64,000 nt of DNA from Marinobacter persicus (GTDB lineage: Bacteria; Pseudomonadota; Gammaproteobacteria; Pseudomonadales; Oleiphilaceae). The stretch spans positions 1-64,000 of the forward strand of contig NZ_PTIV01000012.1 in NCBI RefSeq assembly GCF_002934325.1, in the 5' to 3' direction. Position numbers and translations under genes: made by a program. The notes under the pieces are model-generated. The model did not search any database. It saw nothing but the letters and a program-made list of their open reading frames with translations, and was not told the DNA's origin. This document shows, one piece after another, positions 18,846 through 28,480 of the stretch. Position 1 is the first letter of the stretch; each line of letters begins with the position of its first letter.

Positions 18846-21066
18846 GTCTGACGGTCTCTTTTTCCCTGCTTTTTCTTTCTGGTTGCTGGTGTGCCTGGTC
18901 TCTTTTCTCTGGGCACCGGCAACCTCTGCCCAAAATCATGAGCGCCCGACTGTTGGCCTGGTCCTTAGCGGGGGTGGCGCCAAGGGGATGGCCCATGTGG
19001 GCGTACTCCGGGTGCTGGAGGAAATGCAGGTGCCAGTGGACCTGATTGTCGGCACCAGTGCCGGGTCCGCCGTGGGCGCGCTGTATGCTACTGGCATGTC
19101 GGTGGACGACATCGAACGCCGATTCCTGGAGCTGGACTGGCTGTCCAGTTTCCAGGACGACCCCGGGCGGGTTTATAAGCCCGTGCGTCGTAAACAGAAC
19201 GACTGGCGCCTACCCCTTATCCCGGGGCTTGGGGTTCGTTCGGATGGCTTTCACATGGGTGGGGGGCTGATCGCCGGCCAGAACCTGGGCCTGATCCTGA
19301 ACGAGCTCACTCGCAACGCTGCCCTGGTGAATGACTTTGATCAGTTGCCGATTCCTTTCCGGGCGGTGGCCACGGATCTGGAAACCGGGGTGGAGGTGGT
19401 GATTGCCCAGGGCAATATCTCTGAGGCAATTCGCGCCAGCATGAGTATTCCAGGAGTGTATGCGCCGGTCCGGCGTGGTGGACGGCTTTTGGTGGATGGC
19501 GGCGTTGCCAATAACCTGCCCGTGAGCGTAGCCCGCGACATGGGCGCGGATGTCGTGATTGCCGTGGACATCACCGACCCCTTGATGAGTACCGAGGACA
19601 TTCAGGAAGCCTTTTCCGTGGTGGGGCAACTGACCACCCTCCTGACCCGCCGTAATACCGATGATCAACTGGCCTTACTCACGGATCGGGACATTCTTAT
19701 TCGCCCGGAGCTCAAAGGCTACAGCTCGGCGGATTTCTATGATGGTCCGGAATTGTTTGAGATTGGCGCCACGGCGGCCCGGGAGCAGGCCGTGGCCCTT
19801 AATCGCCTGAGTGTCTCCGATCAGGAGTGGCAACAAGAGCGCACGACGCTGACAACCGAGCAGTGGCGGCAGAAACCGGTGGTCGCCATCCGCTTCCACC
19901 AGGGCGAGCGGCTGGCCAGTGAATTCCTGCGCGAACGCCTGCGCCAGCGAATCGGCGAGCCCCTGGACATCGCGCAGCTCGAAGCGGACCTGAAGCGCAT
20001 CTACGGTCTGGGGTATTACGAGAGCGTGACCTGGTCGCTGGCCCCTTCGGAAGCTGGCGCGATCCTGACCATCCAGGCCCGCGAGAAGAGCTGGGGCCCC
20101 AATTACCTGTCGTTCGGCCTGAACTACGAAGACAACTTCAATGGCGATACCCGTTTTAACCTGGCGACCGGTTTGCGAATGACCGAACTCAACCGCCTGG
20201 GTGCCGAGTGGCAGACCGGGGTGCAGTTGGGAACCCAGCCCTGGGTGCGAACCCAGTGGTATCAGCCGCTGGGCTACGGCTATGACCAGTTCGCCGTGGC
20301 GGGGCTGGAGTACAACCGCGACGATTACAGCATTTACGAGAACGGTGAACGTATTGCCGAAATAGACGTCACTTTCCGGCAGTTCGATCTCGCCCTGGGA
20401 ACCGAGCTGGGTGGTAATGCCGAGGCCCGCCTGGGCTATGTCCGTGGTATTGCCTCGGTGGAGGATAATATTGGCCAATTTGTGGCCCCCTCCGACGATG
20501 TGCACCAGGGCTATTTAAGCCTTCAACTGGTGCATGACTCACTGAACGATACCTTCTATCCAACCGCCGGGGCGTTCGCCGGTATCCGGGGCCGCATGGA
20601 GCGCCCGGGTCTGGGGTCTGACCGGAACTTTGATGCGGTTCGTGCCATGGCGCTGGGTACCGGCAGCTGGCGGCGTTTTAATCTCACCGGGCTGCTCTGG
20701 GCGCGCAAGATCACCAAGGGGGAGGCCGGGCTGGAAAACCTGGCCCGGCTGGGAGGCTTCCGCCAGCTCTCGGCCTACGCCCCTGGCGAGATTACCGGTA
20801 ACGACGCCGCCCTGCTGTCCGTCTATGCCCGCCGGGAGTTTGGGGGTCCGGTGGTGCCCTGGTTTGCGGGAGTGGGATTTGAAACCGGCAATGCCTGGGA
20901 TAGCATGGACCAGGCCAAGTGGTCCGGCCTGGTTCGCTCCTGGAGCCTGTTTGCCGGTGTCGATACCTTCCTGGGGCCGGTGCAGTTGTCCGGTGCCTAC
21001 AACAACGAGGACGAGTGGACCGCCTATCTCAATATCGGCTTCTCATTCACCCAGTTGTTCTACTGA
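18826..21066 (+). CDS. Patatin-like phospholipase with POTRA and BamA-type barrel (type Vd, PlpD-like)
   Basis: A 746-residue protein. Signal peptide (hydrophobic FFPAFSFWLLVCLVSFLW, cleavage near ATSAQ) is followed by a patatin domain (about 50-290) with oxyanion loop GGGAKG, nucleophile S78 in GTSAG and D224 in DGG. A POTRA-like segment (VVAIRFHQGERL...GLGYYESVTW) and a C-terminal beta barrel ending in FSFTQLFY follow, the architecture of type Vd autotransporters such as PlpD. Expected to be exported through the outer membrane as a lipid-active esterase. ATG at 18823 or 18826; the frame is open upstream but runs through the previous gene. Confidence 0.92.
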   Translation: MIRKTAESDGLFFPAFSFWLLVCLVSFLWAPATSAQNHERPTVGLVLSGGGAKGMAHVGVLRVLEEMQVPVDLIVGTSAGSAVGALYATGMSVDDIERRFLELDWLSSFQDDPGRVYKPVRRKQNDWRLPLIPGLGVRSDGFHMGGGLIAGQNLGLILNELTRNAALVNDFDQLPIPFRAVATDLETGVEVVIAQGNISEAIRASMSIPGVYAPVRRGGRLLVDGGVANNLPVSVARDMGADVVIAVDITDPLMSTEDIQEAFSVVGQLTTLLTRRNTDDQLALLTDRDILIRPELKGYSSADFYDGPELFEIGATAAREQAVALNRLSVSDQEWQQERTTLTTEQWRQKPVVAIRFHQGERLASEFLRERLRQRIGEPLDIAQLEADLKRIYGLGYYESVTWSLAPSEAGAILTIQAREKSWGPNYLSFGLNYEDNFNGDTRFNLATGLRMTELNRLGAEWQTGVQLGTQPWVRTQWYQPLGYGYDQFAVAGLEYNRDDYSIYENGERIAEIDVTFRQFDLALGTELGGNAEARLGYVRGIASVEDNIGQFVAPSDDVHQGYLSLQLVHDSLNDTFYPTAGAFAGIRGRMERPGLGSDRNFDAVRAMALGTGSWRRFNLTGLLWARKITKGEAGLENLARLGGFRQLSAYAPGEITGNDAALLSVYARREFGGPVVPWFAGVGFETGNAWDSMDQAKWSGLVRSWSLFAGVDTFLGPVQLSGAYNNEDEWTAYLNIGFSFTQLFY

Positions 21067-22500
21067 TCACAGCAGTGGGGCCAGTAGCCGGACGGCCCGG
21101 CAGCCCAGCCGGAAGAGCAGGGAACGTTCTTTGTAGTCCCCCTCTGTCATCAGCTTGGCGTGAGCCAGGTCTTCTTTGAGCATGCGCTCGACATCCCCGA
21201 CAAACGCTTCACTGGTGGTGACGGCGGTAATCTCGAAGTTCAGTCGCATGGATCGGTTATCCAGGTTGGCGGTGCCGATGGCGGTGTAACGGTCGTCCAC
21301 CAGTACCACCTTCTGGTGCATGAAGCCGGGCTGGTAGCGATAGATGCCGATGCCGGCCTGACAGGCCTGTACCAGATAGGAATAGGCGGCGATGCGTACC
21401 AGCTGGCTGTCGGCCTTTTCGGGAATGAGGATGCGCACATCCACGCCCCGAAGGGCGGCCAGCTGCAGGGCGTTCATGATCTGGAAGTCGGGAACAAAGT
21501 AGGGCGTGGTCAGCCAGATCCGCTCCCGGGCATTGTTAATGCAGTTGAGGAAGAACAGGCTGCAGGTTTCCCAGGTGTCCGCTGGCCCGGTGGGAAAAAT
21601 CAGGACTTTCTCGCGCCCGTGGTCACTCGGCCGGGGCGACCAGTCCAGTTCCGGGCGCAGGTCACTGGCCCAGTTCCAGTCTTCCAGCCAGGCCAGTTGC
21701 AGGCCGGTAACCGCCGGCCCCTCGATGCGGCAATGGGTGTCGCGCCAGGGTTCCTGATCCATGGCAGTGCCCAGGTATTCATCGCCCAGGTTAATGCCAC
21801 CCACGAACCCCACCTGACCGTCACACACCAGCAGCTTGCGATGGTTCCGAAAGTTGATCTGGAAGCGGCGCGTGCGCAGGTTGCCCGCTCCGAACGAGGC
21901 AATCTGGGCACCGGCGGCGGCCAGTTCTTTTAACCAGCGCCGGGACAGGAACACACTGCCAATATCGTCATAGAGCAGCCAGACTTCCACCCCCTGGGCC
22001 AGTTTGCGCTCGAGGATCGATTTGATGCGGTGCCCCACCCGATCGGCTCGGACAATGTAGAACTCCAGCAGGATGTAATGCCGGGCGTCCTCCATGTCGT
22101 CGAACAGTGCCTGGAAGGTGGCTTCACCGTCCTTGAGCAGGGTGCAGTGATTGCCGTCGGTGAAGGGTTGGCGGTTGAGCTTGCAGAGCACATCGAGCTC
22201 GTCACTCAGGGTGCCCCGGGGCTGGCCCCGAATGGACGTGGTCTGCTGCTCAAACTGGTCAATCAGGGTACTGATGGCACGATCGCCCATGCGTCGGGCT
22301 TTGACGTAGCCACCAAACCGGTTGCGCCCGATCAGCACGAACAGCGGCACAGCGACATAAGGCAAACCCAGCAGGGCAATGATCCAGGCCAGGGCGCCCT
22401 GGGCGGTGCGATAGGTCAGCAGGATGCGGTAGATGCAGGCCATCGCGGCCAGGTAAAGGCCGGCAACAAGAATGGCAATGAATGAAAAATCCCCAAACAT
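21067..22500 (-). CDS. clsA: Cardiolipin synthase
   Basis: Inner-membrane enzyme of 477 residues making cardiolipin from phosphatidylglycerol. Two N-terminal membrane segments (FSFIAILVAGLYLAAM and GALAWIIALLGLPYVAVPLF) precede two phospholipase-D HKD motifs: NHRKLLVCDG and MHQKVVLVDD. Start ATG 22500 is chosen because it directly precedes the first membrane helix. It ends exactly where the patatin gene ends (adjacent stop codons, no gap), so the two lipid enzymes are convergent. Confidence 0.94.
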   Translation of the reverse strand: MFGDFSFIAILVAGLYLAAMACIYRILLTYRTAQGALAWIIALLGLPYVAVPLFVLIGRNRFGGYVKARRMGDRAISTLIDQFEQQTTSIRGQPRGTLSDELDVLCKLNRQPFTDGNHCTLLKDGEATFQALFDDMEDARHYILLEFYIVRADRVGHRIKSILERKLAQGVEVWLLYDDIGSVFLSRRWLKELAAAGAQIASFGAGNLRTRRFQINFRNHRKLLVCDGQVGFVGGINLGDEYLGTAMDQEPWRDTHCRIEGPAVTGLQLAWLEDWNWASDLRPELDWSPRPSDHGREKVLIFPTGPADTWETCSLFFLNCINNARERIWLTTPYFVPDFQIMNALQLAALRGVDVRILIPEKADSQLVRIAAYSYLVQACQAGIGIYRYQPGFMHQKVVLVDDRYTAIGTANLDNRSMRLNFEITAVTTSEAFVGDVERMLKEDLAHAKLMTEGDYKERSLLFRLGCRAVRLLAPLL

Positions 22501-22661
22501 GGACCGGGTTCCCGCAGTGATTGTTAGGTCTGCAGTCTTTGTACCCCAAGGCTGGCCGGTACGCAAAGCCGGGCAGCGCGACAAAGGCGGATTTCCCCTT
22601 GCCAGCGGGACTGGCGGTGGTAGTGTAGCCGTTTCCATTGTTTGACCGGAGATTTCGGCCC

Positions 22662-23453
22662 ATGAGTGTTGAACTCAACTACCGTATTACCGGCGAGGGC
22701 GAGCCACTGATTGTCCTGCACGGGTTGTTTGGTTCCCTGGATAACCTGGGCGGTATCGCCCGCCGCCTGGAAGATGGCTGGCAGATTCACGCCCTGGATC
22801 TGCGCAATCACGGCAACTCCCCCCATACCGAGGATATGAGCTATCCGGCAATGGCCGACGATGTGGTGGCGTACATGGATGCCCAGGGCCTGGAAAAGGC
22901 CAGCATCCTGGGCCACTCCATGGGTGGCAAGGTGGCCATGCAGGTTGCCCTCGCGCATCCGGAGCGGGTGCGTTCGGTGATCGCCGCCGATATCGCGCCG
23001 GTTGGCTACGCGCCACGGCACGATGAGATCCTGGACGGGCTGAACAATCTGGATCTGTCGATTGTCGCCAGCCGCAGGGACGCCGACCGGCAACTGGCCG
23101 AGTACGTTGAGACACCCGGCGTTCGCCAGTTCCTGCTGAAGAACCTGGAGCGCATTCCCGACGATGAGCAAAGCGACGGCCAGCAGCGCTTTCGCTGGCG
23201 CCTGAACCTGCCGGTCATCGATGCCTGTTACGCGAACATTGCGGCGGCTCCGGAGGGAGCGGGGCCGTTTGAGGGGCCCGTGTTGTTTATCAAGGGCGGT
23301 GACTCACCCTATATTCAGAAGAAGCACGAGCAGACCATCCGGTCCCTGTTCCCGGCCGCCGAACTGCGGGTGATTATCGGGACCGGACACTGGCTGCATG
23401 CGGAAAAGCCGGACACTTTCGCTGCGTTGTGTCGCCGTTTTCTGAGTCATTGA
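22662..23453 (+). CDS. ybfF: Alpha/beta hydrolase, YbfF-type esterase
   Basis: 263-residue cytoplasmic esterase. HGLFGSLDN near the start, the nucleophile elbow GHSMGG with S86, and a C-terminal GTGHWLHAEKP carrying the catalytic His show an intact alpha/beta hydrolase. DLRNHGNSPH is typical of the YbfF acyl-CoA/esterase branch. ATG 22662 follows CCGGAGAT. Divergent from clsA with 161 bp between starts. Natural substrate unknown. Confidence 0.88.
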   Translation: MSVELNYRITGEGEPLIVLHGLFGSLDNLGGIARRLEDGWQIHALDLRNHGNSPHTEDMSYPAMADDVVAYMDAQGLEKASILGHSMGGKVAMQVALAHPERVRSVIAADIAPVGYAPRHDEILDGLNNLDLSIVASRRDADRQLAEYVETPGVRQFLLKNLERIPDDEQSDGQQRFRWRLNLPVIDACYANIAAAPEGAGPFEGPVLFIKGGDSPYIQKKHEQTIRSLFPAAELRVIIGTGHWLHAEKPDTFAALCRRFLSH

Positions 23454-23563
23454 GGCCTAGTGGGGGCGGGGCCAGCAGTGTCAGTGGACAGGCCTTATCT
23501 GCTAAGGTGAAGACACCCGCAAACGGTCTACGGACTCGCAATGCATAAACAGGTCAGGCGCGC

Positions 23564-24646
23564 ATGATGAAATGGTTGCTGATTGGCTTGCTGGTGGTTT
23601 TCCTGCTACTGGGAAGCTTCCTGCTGACGCCCTCGCCGGTGGATAGCCAGGCCTGGAACCCACCGTCTCCACCGGCCATGACGGGGGTGTTGGCCCCCAA
23701 TGAACGCCTGCGTCTGGCCGACCTGGTTGCGCGCGGGCAACTGACCGGCCCTGAAGATATTGCGGTTTCTCCCCGGGGTGACATCTACACAGGTATGGCC
23801 GACGGCCGCATTGTTCGAGTCAGCCAGGATGGCCGGGCCCAGACCTGGGTGGAAACCGGGGGGCGGCCACTAGGCCTGGCGTTTGACCGGCAGGGGAATT
23901 TGATCGTGGCCGATGCCGACCGCGGGCTGCTGTCGGTTACGCCGGACGGCGAGGTGACCGTCCTGGCCCGGGAGGCCCGGGGCACTCTGTTTCGCCTGAC
24001 AGACGGGGTGGATGTCGGCCCCGACGGGCAGATCTATTTCACCGATGCCAGCTCCCGTTTCCCGATCTCGGAATACGCCTACGACCTGCTGGAAATGCGC
24101 CCCCATGGCCGGTTGCTGCGTTACAACCCCGAGACCGGAAAGGTCAGTGTCCTGCTCGATCACCTGCATTTCCCCAATGGTGTGGTGGTCTCGCCAAACG
24201 GCGACTATCTATTGGTGGCGGAAACCTGGAAATACCGCATTCTGAAATACGGACTGAAGGGCCCACACGAAGGCCAGGCGGAAGTTTTTGCCAGTAACCT
24301 GCCCGGTTTTCCTGACAATTTGGATGTCGACAGTGAGGGGCGGTATTGGGTGGCCTTTCCCTCGCCCAGGCATCCGGAGATCGACGCACTGCACCGCAAG
24401 CCCTGGCTGAAAGACCTGGTGGCCCGGCTGCCCGCATTTCTGCAGCCGGGCATGGACTCCTACGGTCTTGTGATCGCCTACAATGAGGCGGGGGAGCCCC
24501 TGATCAGTTTGCACGACACCCGGGGTACCCACCTGCGGACGGTGACGTCGGTAACGCCCAACGGCGATACGCTATACTTTGGGTCCCTGGACAATGACCG
24601 AATCGGCCGCTTGCCGTTTAAAGCCATTCCCGGCCTTGGAGACTGA
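23564..24646 (+). CDS. SMP-30/strictosidine synthase-like beta-propeller protein
   Basis: 360 residues with a single N-terminal membrane anchor (LLIGLLVVFLLLGSFLL), then a six-bladed propeller typical of the SMP-30/gluconolactonase and strictosidine synthase/APMAP group: GPEDIAVSPRGDIY, GRPLGLAFDRQGNLIVAD, HFPNGVVVSPNGDYLLVAE and GFPDNLDVDSEGRYWVA are successive blade motifs. Likely a periplasm-facing lactonase or esterase; substrate unknown. The next gene starts 3 bp later, so the two form an operon. Confidence 0.85.
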   Translation: MMKWLLIGLLVVFLLLGSFLLTPSPVDSQAWNPPSPPAMTGVLAPNERLRLADLVARGQLTGPEDIAVSPRGDIYTGMADGRIVRVSQDGRAQTWVETGGRPLGLAFDRQGNLIVADADRGLLSVTPDGEVTVLAREARGTLFRLTDGVDVGPDGQIYFTDASSRFPISEYAYDLLEMRPHGRLLRYNPETGKVSVLLDHLHFPNGVVVSPNGDYLLVAETWKYRILKYGLKGPHEGQAEVFASNLPGFPDNLDVDSEGRYWVAFPSPRHPEIDALHRKPWLKDLVARLPAFLQPGMDSYGLVIAYNEAGEPLISLHDTRGTHLRTVTSVTPNGDTLYFGSLDNDRIGRLPFKAIPGLGD

Positions 24647-24649
24647 ACA

Positions 24650-25624
24650 ATGAGCCATGCAACGGAATCAAACCGAATGCGCCATGTGGTTTACGACCGC
24701 TTCGGTGGTCCGGAAGTCCTTCAGACAACGGAGGGGGACGTGCCTGAACCCGGCATCGGTGAGGTGCTGATTCGGGTCCATGGCGCTGGTCTGAATCCCA
24801 TTGACTGGAAAACCCGGAAAGGGCTGGGCTTTGCCGCCCGGCAGATTGAATCAAACCTGCCCTGGACGCCGGGTTATGACGTGGCTGGTGAAGTCGTCGC
24901 CGCAGGCGAGGAAGTCACCACCCTGGCACCTGGTGACAAGGTGATGGGGCTGATTGGTTTTCCCACCGGGGGTGGCGCCTGTGCCGAGTATGCCCTGGCC
25001 CAGGCCGATGAGCTCTCCATTGTGCCGGAGGAGCTGGACCTGGTGACTGCCGGTGCCGTGCCGCTGGCCGCACTGACCGCCTGGCAGGCGCTGTTTGAAA
25101 TGGCCCGTCTGGAATCGGGACAGAAAATCCTGATCCTGGCCGGCGCGGGTGGTGTCGGGCATTTTGCCGCTCAGTTTGCGCTGGAGCGGGGTGCCCACGT
25201 GATTGCCACGGCGTCGTCGGCCAACCGGGATTTTCTCGCGGAGCTGGGTGTTCATGAAGTGATCGAATACCACACCACCGATGTTGCCGACGAATGTTAT
25301 GGGCTGGACGTGGTGCTGGATCTGATCGGGGGGGATACCGGCAAACGGGCCTTGCATACCCTGTCGGAAACCGGCGTTCTGGTTACGGTGCCAACGGTGA
25401 CCGCCGATGACGTCGTCAGTGAGGCGGAGGCCATGGGGCTTCGGGCCCACGGCATGACCGTGCGCCCGGACAGCTTCCACCTGGATGAAATTGCCGAGTT
25501 GATCGAGGACGGCGATGTGAAGATTCACATTGAGGAAGTCTTCCCCCTGGCCGAGGTGGCGGCCGCCCACGAGCGCCTTGAATCCGGGCATGTGCGCGGC
25601 AAGCTCGTCCTCGACTGCCGTTAA
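24650..25624 (+). CDS. Quinone oxidoreductase-like NADP-dependent dehydrogenase
   Basis: 324-residue member of the medium-chain dehydrogenase/reductase superfamily. GroES-like part (PGIGEVLIRVHGAGLNPIDWKTRKG, PGYDVAGEVVAAG) and a Rossmann domain with GAGGVGHFAAQFA; the structural zinc cysteines are absent, so it belongs to the zinc-free quinone oxidoreductase branch. It probably reduces an activated alkene or quinone with NADPH. Coupled to the SMP-30-like gene upstream; the stop overlaps the end of the convergent antiporter gene by 4 bp (TTAA shared). Confidence 0.88.
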   Translation: MSHATESNRMRHVVYDRFGGPEVLQTTEGDVPEPGIGEVLIRVHGAGLNPIDWKTRKGLGFAARQIESNLPWTPGYDVAGEVVAAGEEVTTLAPGDKVMGLIGFPTGGGACAEYALAQADELSIVPEELDLVTAGAVPLAALTAWQALFEMARLESGQKILILAGAGGVGHFAAQFALERGAHVIATASSANRDFLAELGVHEVIEYHTTDVADECYGLDVVLDLIGGDTGKRALHTLSETGVLVTVPTVTADDVVSEAEAMGLRAHGMTVRPDSFHLDEIAELIEDGDVKIHIEEVFPLAEVAAAHERLESGHVRGKLVLDCR

Positions 25625-27510
25625 TCAGCCGGCTTTTCCGTGCTTTCCGGGGAGGGGGCTGATGATTCCGGCTTCTTCTCCCGTTCTTTTTCCTTCTCTT
25701 TTTCCTTACGTTCCTTCTGAGGCTGGGGTGGGACCAGGCTGATCAGTTTCCAGTCCTCTTCCGGCTTCAGGTCTTCCATGTCCCGCACGGCCTGGATGTG
25801 TTTCCGGCCATCAATGGCAAACAGCACCAATGCCTGGTTGTGGTACTGATCCAGGAATTGCTGGTAGCTGAATTCTTCCCGCAGGTTGGTGGTTTTCACG
25901 GTATAACCCTGGCTGACGAGGCTCGCAAGCTTGGCGTAACTGACGCTATTGAACAGGCCCCGGGTACGCTGGATCTTGCCGGCGGTCTGCAGGCGCGCGC
26001 GCTGGTCCTGGTCGCCCTCGGAGAGGCTGAATACCGAATCATCGCCAAACCAGTCCAGGAAATGATAGGTGGCCAGGGAGTTAAGCTGCTTATAGGGCGA
26101 CAGTATCAGTACGTTGCCAATGCCGGTCAGGTCCATGTGGGTGGCGGCGTGTTCTGATACCGGGTTGCCGAAATACACCGGCATGTTCTTCATGCGCGCC
26201 TGGCGCACGTTTTCCCAGTTGGTATCGGTGAGCATCACCGGAATTTCGTGCTTGCCCAGGGCTTCGGCAATCAGTCGTGCCACCGGGTTGGCGCCCAGGA
26301 TCAGGAACCCGTGGGCCGGCGGCTCCTGGACGTTCAGCAGTTTGGCAATGGGGCGGGCGGTCAGGCTTTGCAGGGTCACGGTGGCAATGATCAGCATGAA
26401 GACCAGGGGGACCAGGGTGTTCGCCCCGGCAAAACCCGCACGCTCCAGTTGCAGGGCGAACAGGGCGGAAACCGCAGCCGCGACAATGCCCCGGGGTGCA
26501 ATCCAGCTAAGGTAGAGCTTCTCACGCCAGTTCAGCTTGGTGCCAATGGCTGAGAGGAAGATGCTGATGGGGCGGGCGATCAGGATCAGGCAGGCGAGTA
26601 CCGACACCAGTCCCCAGCCCAGCCCGGCAATTGAGGCAAAATCGACCCGGGCAGCCAGGATAATGAACAGCGCGGAGATCAGCAGTACGCTCAGGGATTC
26701 CTTGAATTCCAGGATGTCCTCAACCGGCACCTGCTTCATGTTGGCCATCCAGATGCCCATGACGGTCACCGTAAGCAGGCCTGCTTCGTGGGCCAGCTCG
26801 TTGGACAGCACATACACCCCCAGCATGAAGGTGAGCGTACCGGCGTTGTGCAGGTATTGTGGGAGCCAGTGTTTACGTAGCGCCAGCCCATTGAGGTAAC
26901 CGGCGGCCGCGCCAATCAGGAAGCCCACCATCAGGGTCTTGCCGAAAATATAGAGCGCGTGGCTGAAGACGTTGCCCTGGCCCCAGGACACAATGCCCTC
27001 AAACACCAGCACGGCCAGCAGCGCGCCCAGGGGGTCAATGATGATGCCCTCCCAGCGCAGGATGTTGGCGATGGTGGAGGTGGGTCGAACCGCGCGCAGT
27101 AGCGGTGCGATAACCGTGGGGCCGGTCACCACGGAAATGGCGCCAAACAGCAGGGCCACTTCCCAGGGCACTTCAAGTATCCAGCGTGCCGCCAGGGTGC
27201 CAATGGTACTGGTCACCAGCGCGCCTACCGGAATCAGGTTGCGCACCATCTTGCCGTGGCTGCGTATTTCCTCGGCCCGCAGGGTCAGGCTGCCCTCAAA
27301 CAGGATGATGGCCACCGCCAGGGAGATCATGGGGAAGAGGATGTCGTCAAAGACCGCTTCGGGGTTGAGGAAGCCGGTCACTGGTCCGGCCACAATACCG
27401 CCAATCAGCAGGAACAGGATGGCCGGCATGCGCATACGCCAGGCCAGCCATTGGCAGAACAGGGAGATCACGCCGATGCTGGCGAGTATCATTGCCGTAC
27501 TCACAGCCAT
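25621..27510 (-). CDS. CPA1-type Na+/H+ antiporter with C-terminal nucleotide-binding domain
   Basis: 629 residues. About twelve membrane helices in the first ~400 residues form a cation:proton antiporter; FEGSL and GPTVIAPLLR are conserved ion-path motifs. A TrkA-N-like Rossmann domain follows (GFLILGANPVARLIAEALG, about 405-500) and could sense NAD(H) or a nucleotide. The last ~40 residues are a charged repeat of Lys/Glu (KERKEKEKEKEREKK) and probably disordered. Fits a marine, salt-stressed lifestyle. Specific ion not determinable. Confidence 0.88.
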   Translation of the reverse strand: MAVSTAMILASIGVISLFCQWLAWRMRMPAILFLLIGGIVAGPVTGFLNPEAVFDDILFPMISLAVAIILFEGSLTLRAEEIRSHGKMVRNLIPVGALVTSTIGTLAARWILEVPWEVALLFGAISVVTGPTVIAPLLRAVRPTSTIANILRWEGIIIDPLGALLAVLVFEGIVSWGQGNVFSHALYIFGKTLMVGFLIGAAAGYLNGLALRKHWLPQYLHNAGTLTFMLGVYVLSNELAHEAGLLTVTVMGIWMANMKQVPVEDILEFKESLSVLLISALFIILAARVDFASIAGLGWGLVSVLACLILIARPISIFLSAIGTKLNWREKLYLSWIAPRGIVAAAVSALFALQLERAGFAGANTLVPLVFMLIIATVTLQSLTARPIAKLLNVQEPPAHGFLILGANPVARLIAEALGKHEIPVMLTDTNWENVRQARMKNMPVYFGNPVSEHAATHMDLTGIGNVLILSPYKQLNSLATYHFLDWFGDDSVFSLSEGDQDQRARLQTAGKIQRTRGLFNSVSYAKLASLVSQGYTVKTTNLREEFSYQQFLDQYHNQALVLFAIDGRKHIQAVRDMEDLKPEEDWKLISLVPPQPQKERKEKEKEKEREKKPESSAPSPESTEKPAD

Positions 27511-27533
27511 AAATCAGGTTCCGTGTTGATGTT

Positions 27534-28325
27534 CTATGAGTTCGCCCGCCGGGCAATACGGTTCAGCAGCCGGGCAGCGGCAAAGAAACCAAAACTGGCG
27601 GTTACCGGGCTGGCAGCGCCAAAGCCGGAGGCGCAATCGAGCCTCACCGGCCCGTCGGTTGCAGGCTTCTGGTGACAGACCTCGCCATTGCCAGCCGGAT
27701 AGGTCAGCTGCTCCAGGGAGTATATCGCCTCAATACCAAAACGCCGCTTCGGATTGCGGGAGAAGCCATACTCACGCCGCAGGGTGTTGCGCACCTTGGC
27801 CAGCAACGGGTCCTGGGTGGTTTTGCTGAGATCCGCCACCTGGATCTGGGTCGGGTCCATCTGGCCGCCCGCGCCGCCGGCGCAGACCACCGTGATTTTC
27901 CGCCGCTGGCAATGGGCCAGCAGCGCCGCCTTGGCTTTGACGCTGTCGATGGCGTCCACCACCCCGGTCATATCGTCGGTAATCAGTTCCTGAACGTTTT
28001 TGACGGTCAGAAAACCGAAATGCACTCGAATATCGGCGTGCGGGTTAATCGCCTTGAGCCGCCGGGCCATGGCATCGGTCTTGGTCTGGCCGTACTGGCC
28101 GTCCAGGGCGTGTAGCTGGCGGTTGGTGTTGGACACGCAGATATCGTCCATGTCGATCAGGGTGAGGGTCCCTATGCCGCTTCGGGCGAGGGCTTCGGCG
28201 GCCCAGGAACCCACGCCGCCCAGTCCGACAATGGCAATGTGAGCGTTGCGGAAGGCCGTCAGTGCCTGGCGGCCATAGAGTCGTTTAATGCCGCCAAAAC
28301 GGAAGTCATAATCATCGGCTGTCAT
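27534..28325 (-). CDS. tcdA: tRNA threonylcarbamoyladenosine dehydratase TcdA
   Basis: 263-residue E1-like ATP-dependent enzyme that cyclises t6A37 to ct6A in tRNA. GLGGVGSWAAEALARSG is the nucleotide-binding loop; DMDDICVSNTNRQ and the C-terminal FGAASPVTASFGFFAA segment are family hallmarks. It usually works with the CsdA/CsdE sulfur system, not seen here. Starts with ATG 28325 and runs in the same direction as chrR/sigma and the antiporter. Confidence 0.93.
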   Translation of the reverse strand: MTADDYDFRFGGIKRLYGRQALTAFRNAHIAIVGLGGVGSWAAEALARSGIGTLTLIDMDDICVSNTNRQLHALDGQYGQTKTDAMARRLKAINPHADIRVHFGFLTVKNVQELITDDMTGVVDAIDSVKAKAALLAHCQRRKITVVCAGGAGGQMDPTQIQVADLSKTTQDPLLAKVRNTLRREYGFSRNPKRRFGIEAIYSLEQLTYPAGNGEVCHQKPATDGPVRLDCASGFGAASPVTASFGFFAAARLLNRIARRANS

Positions 28326-28480
28326 GCAAGGCTCGTACTCTCAGGATGCAAAGCGCCCATTGTAGCAAGAGTGTGATGCATTACCGTAATCCGGGAAGCA
28401 GGTTGAGGCGATATGGCCAGAAGAATGACGGTCGCGGCCCGACTACCGGTGGTAGCCAGGACGGGACCATCAGAAGGGGT

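Noticed and set aside
28443-28455. Hairpin CTACC-GGT-GGTAG after chrR.
   Set aside because: Only 5 bp of stem and no T-tract; too weak to call a terminator.
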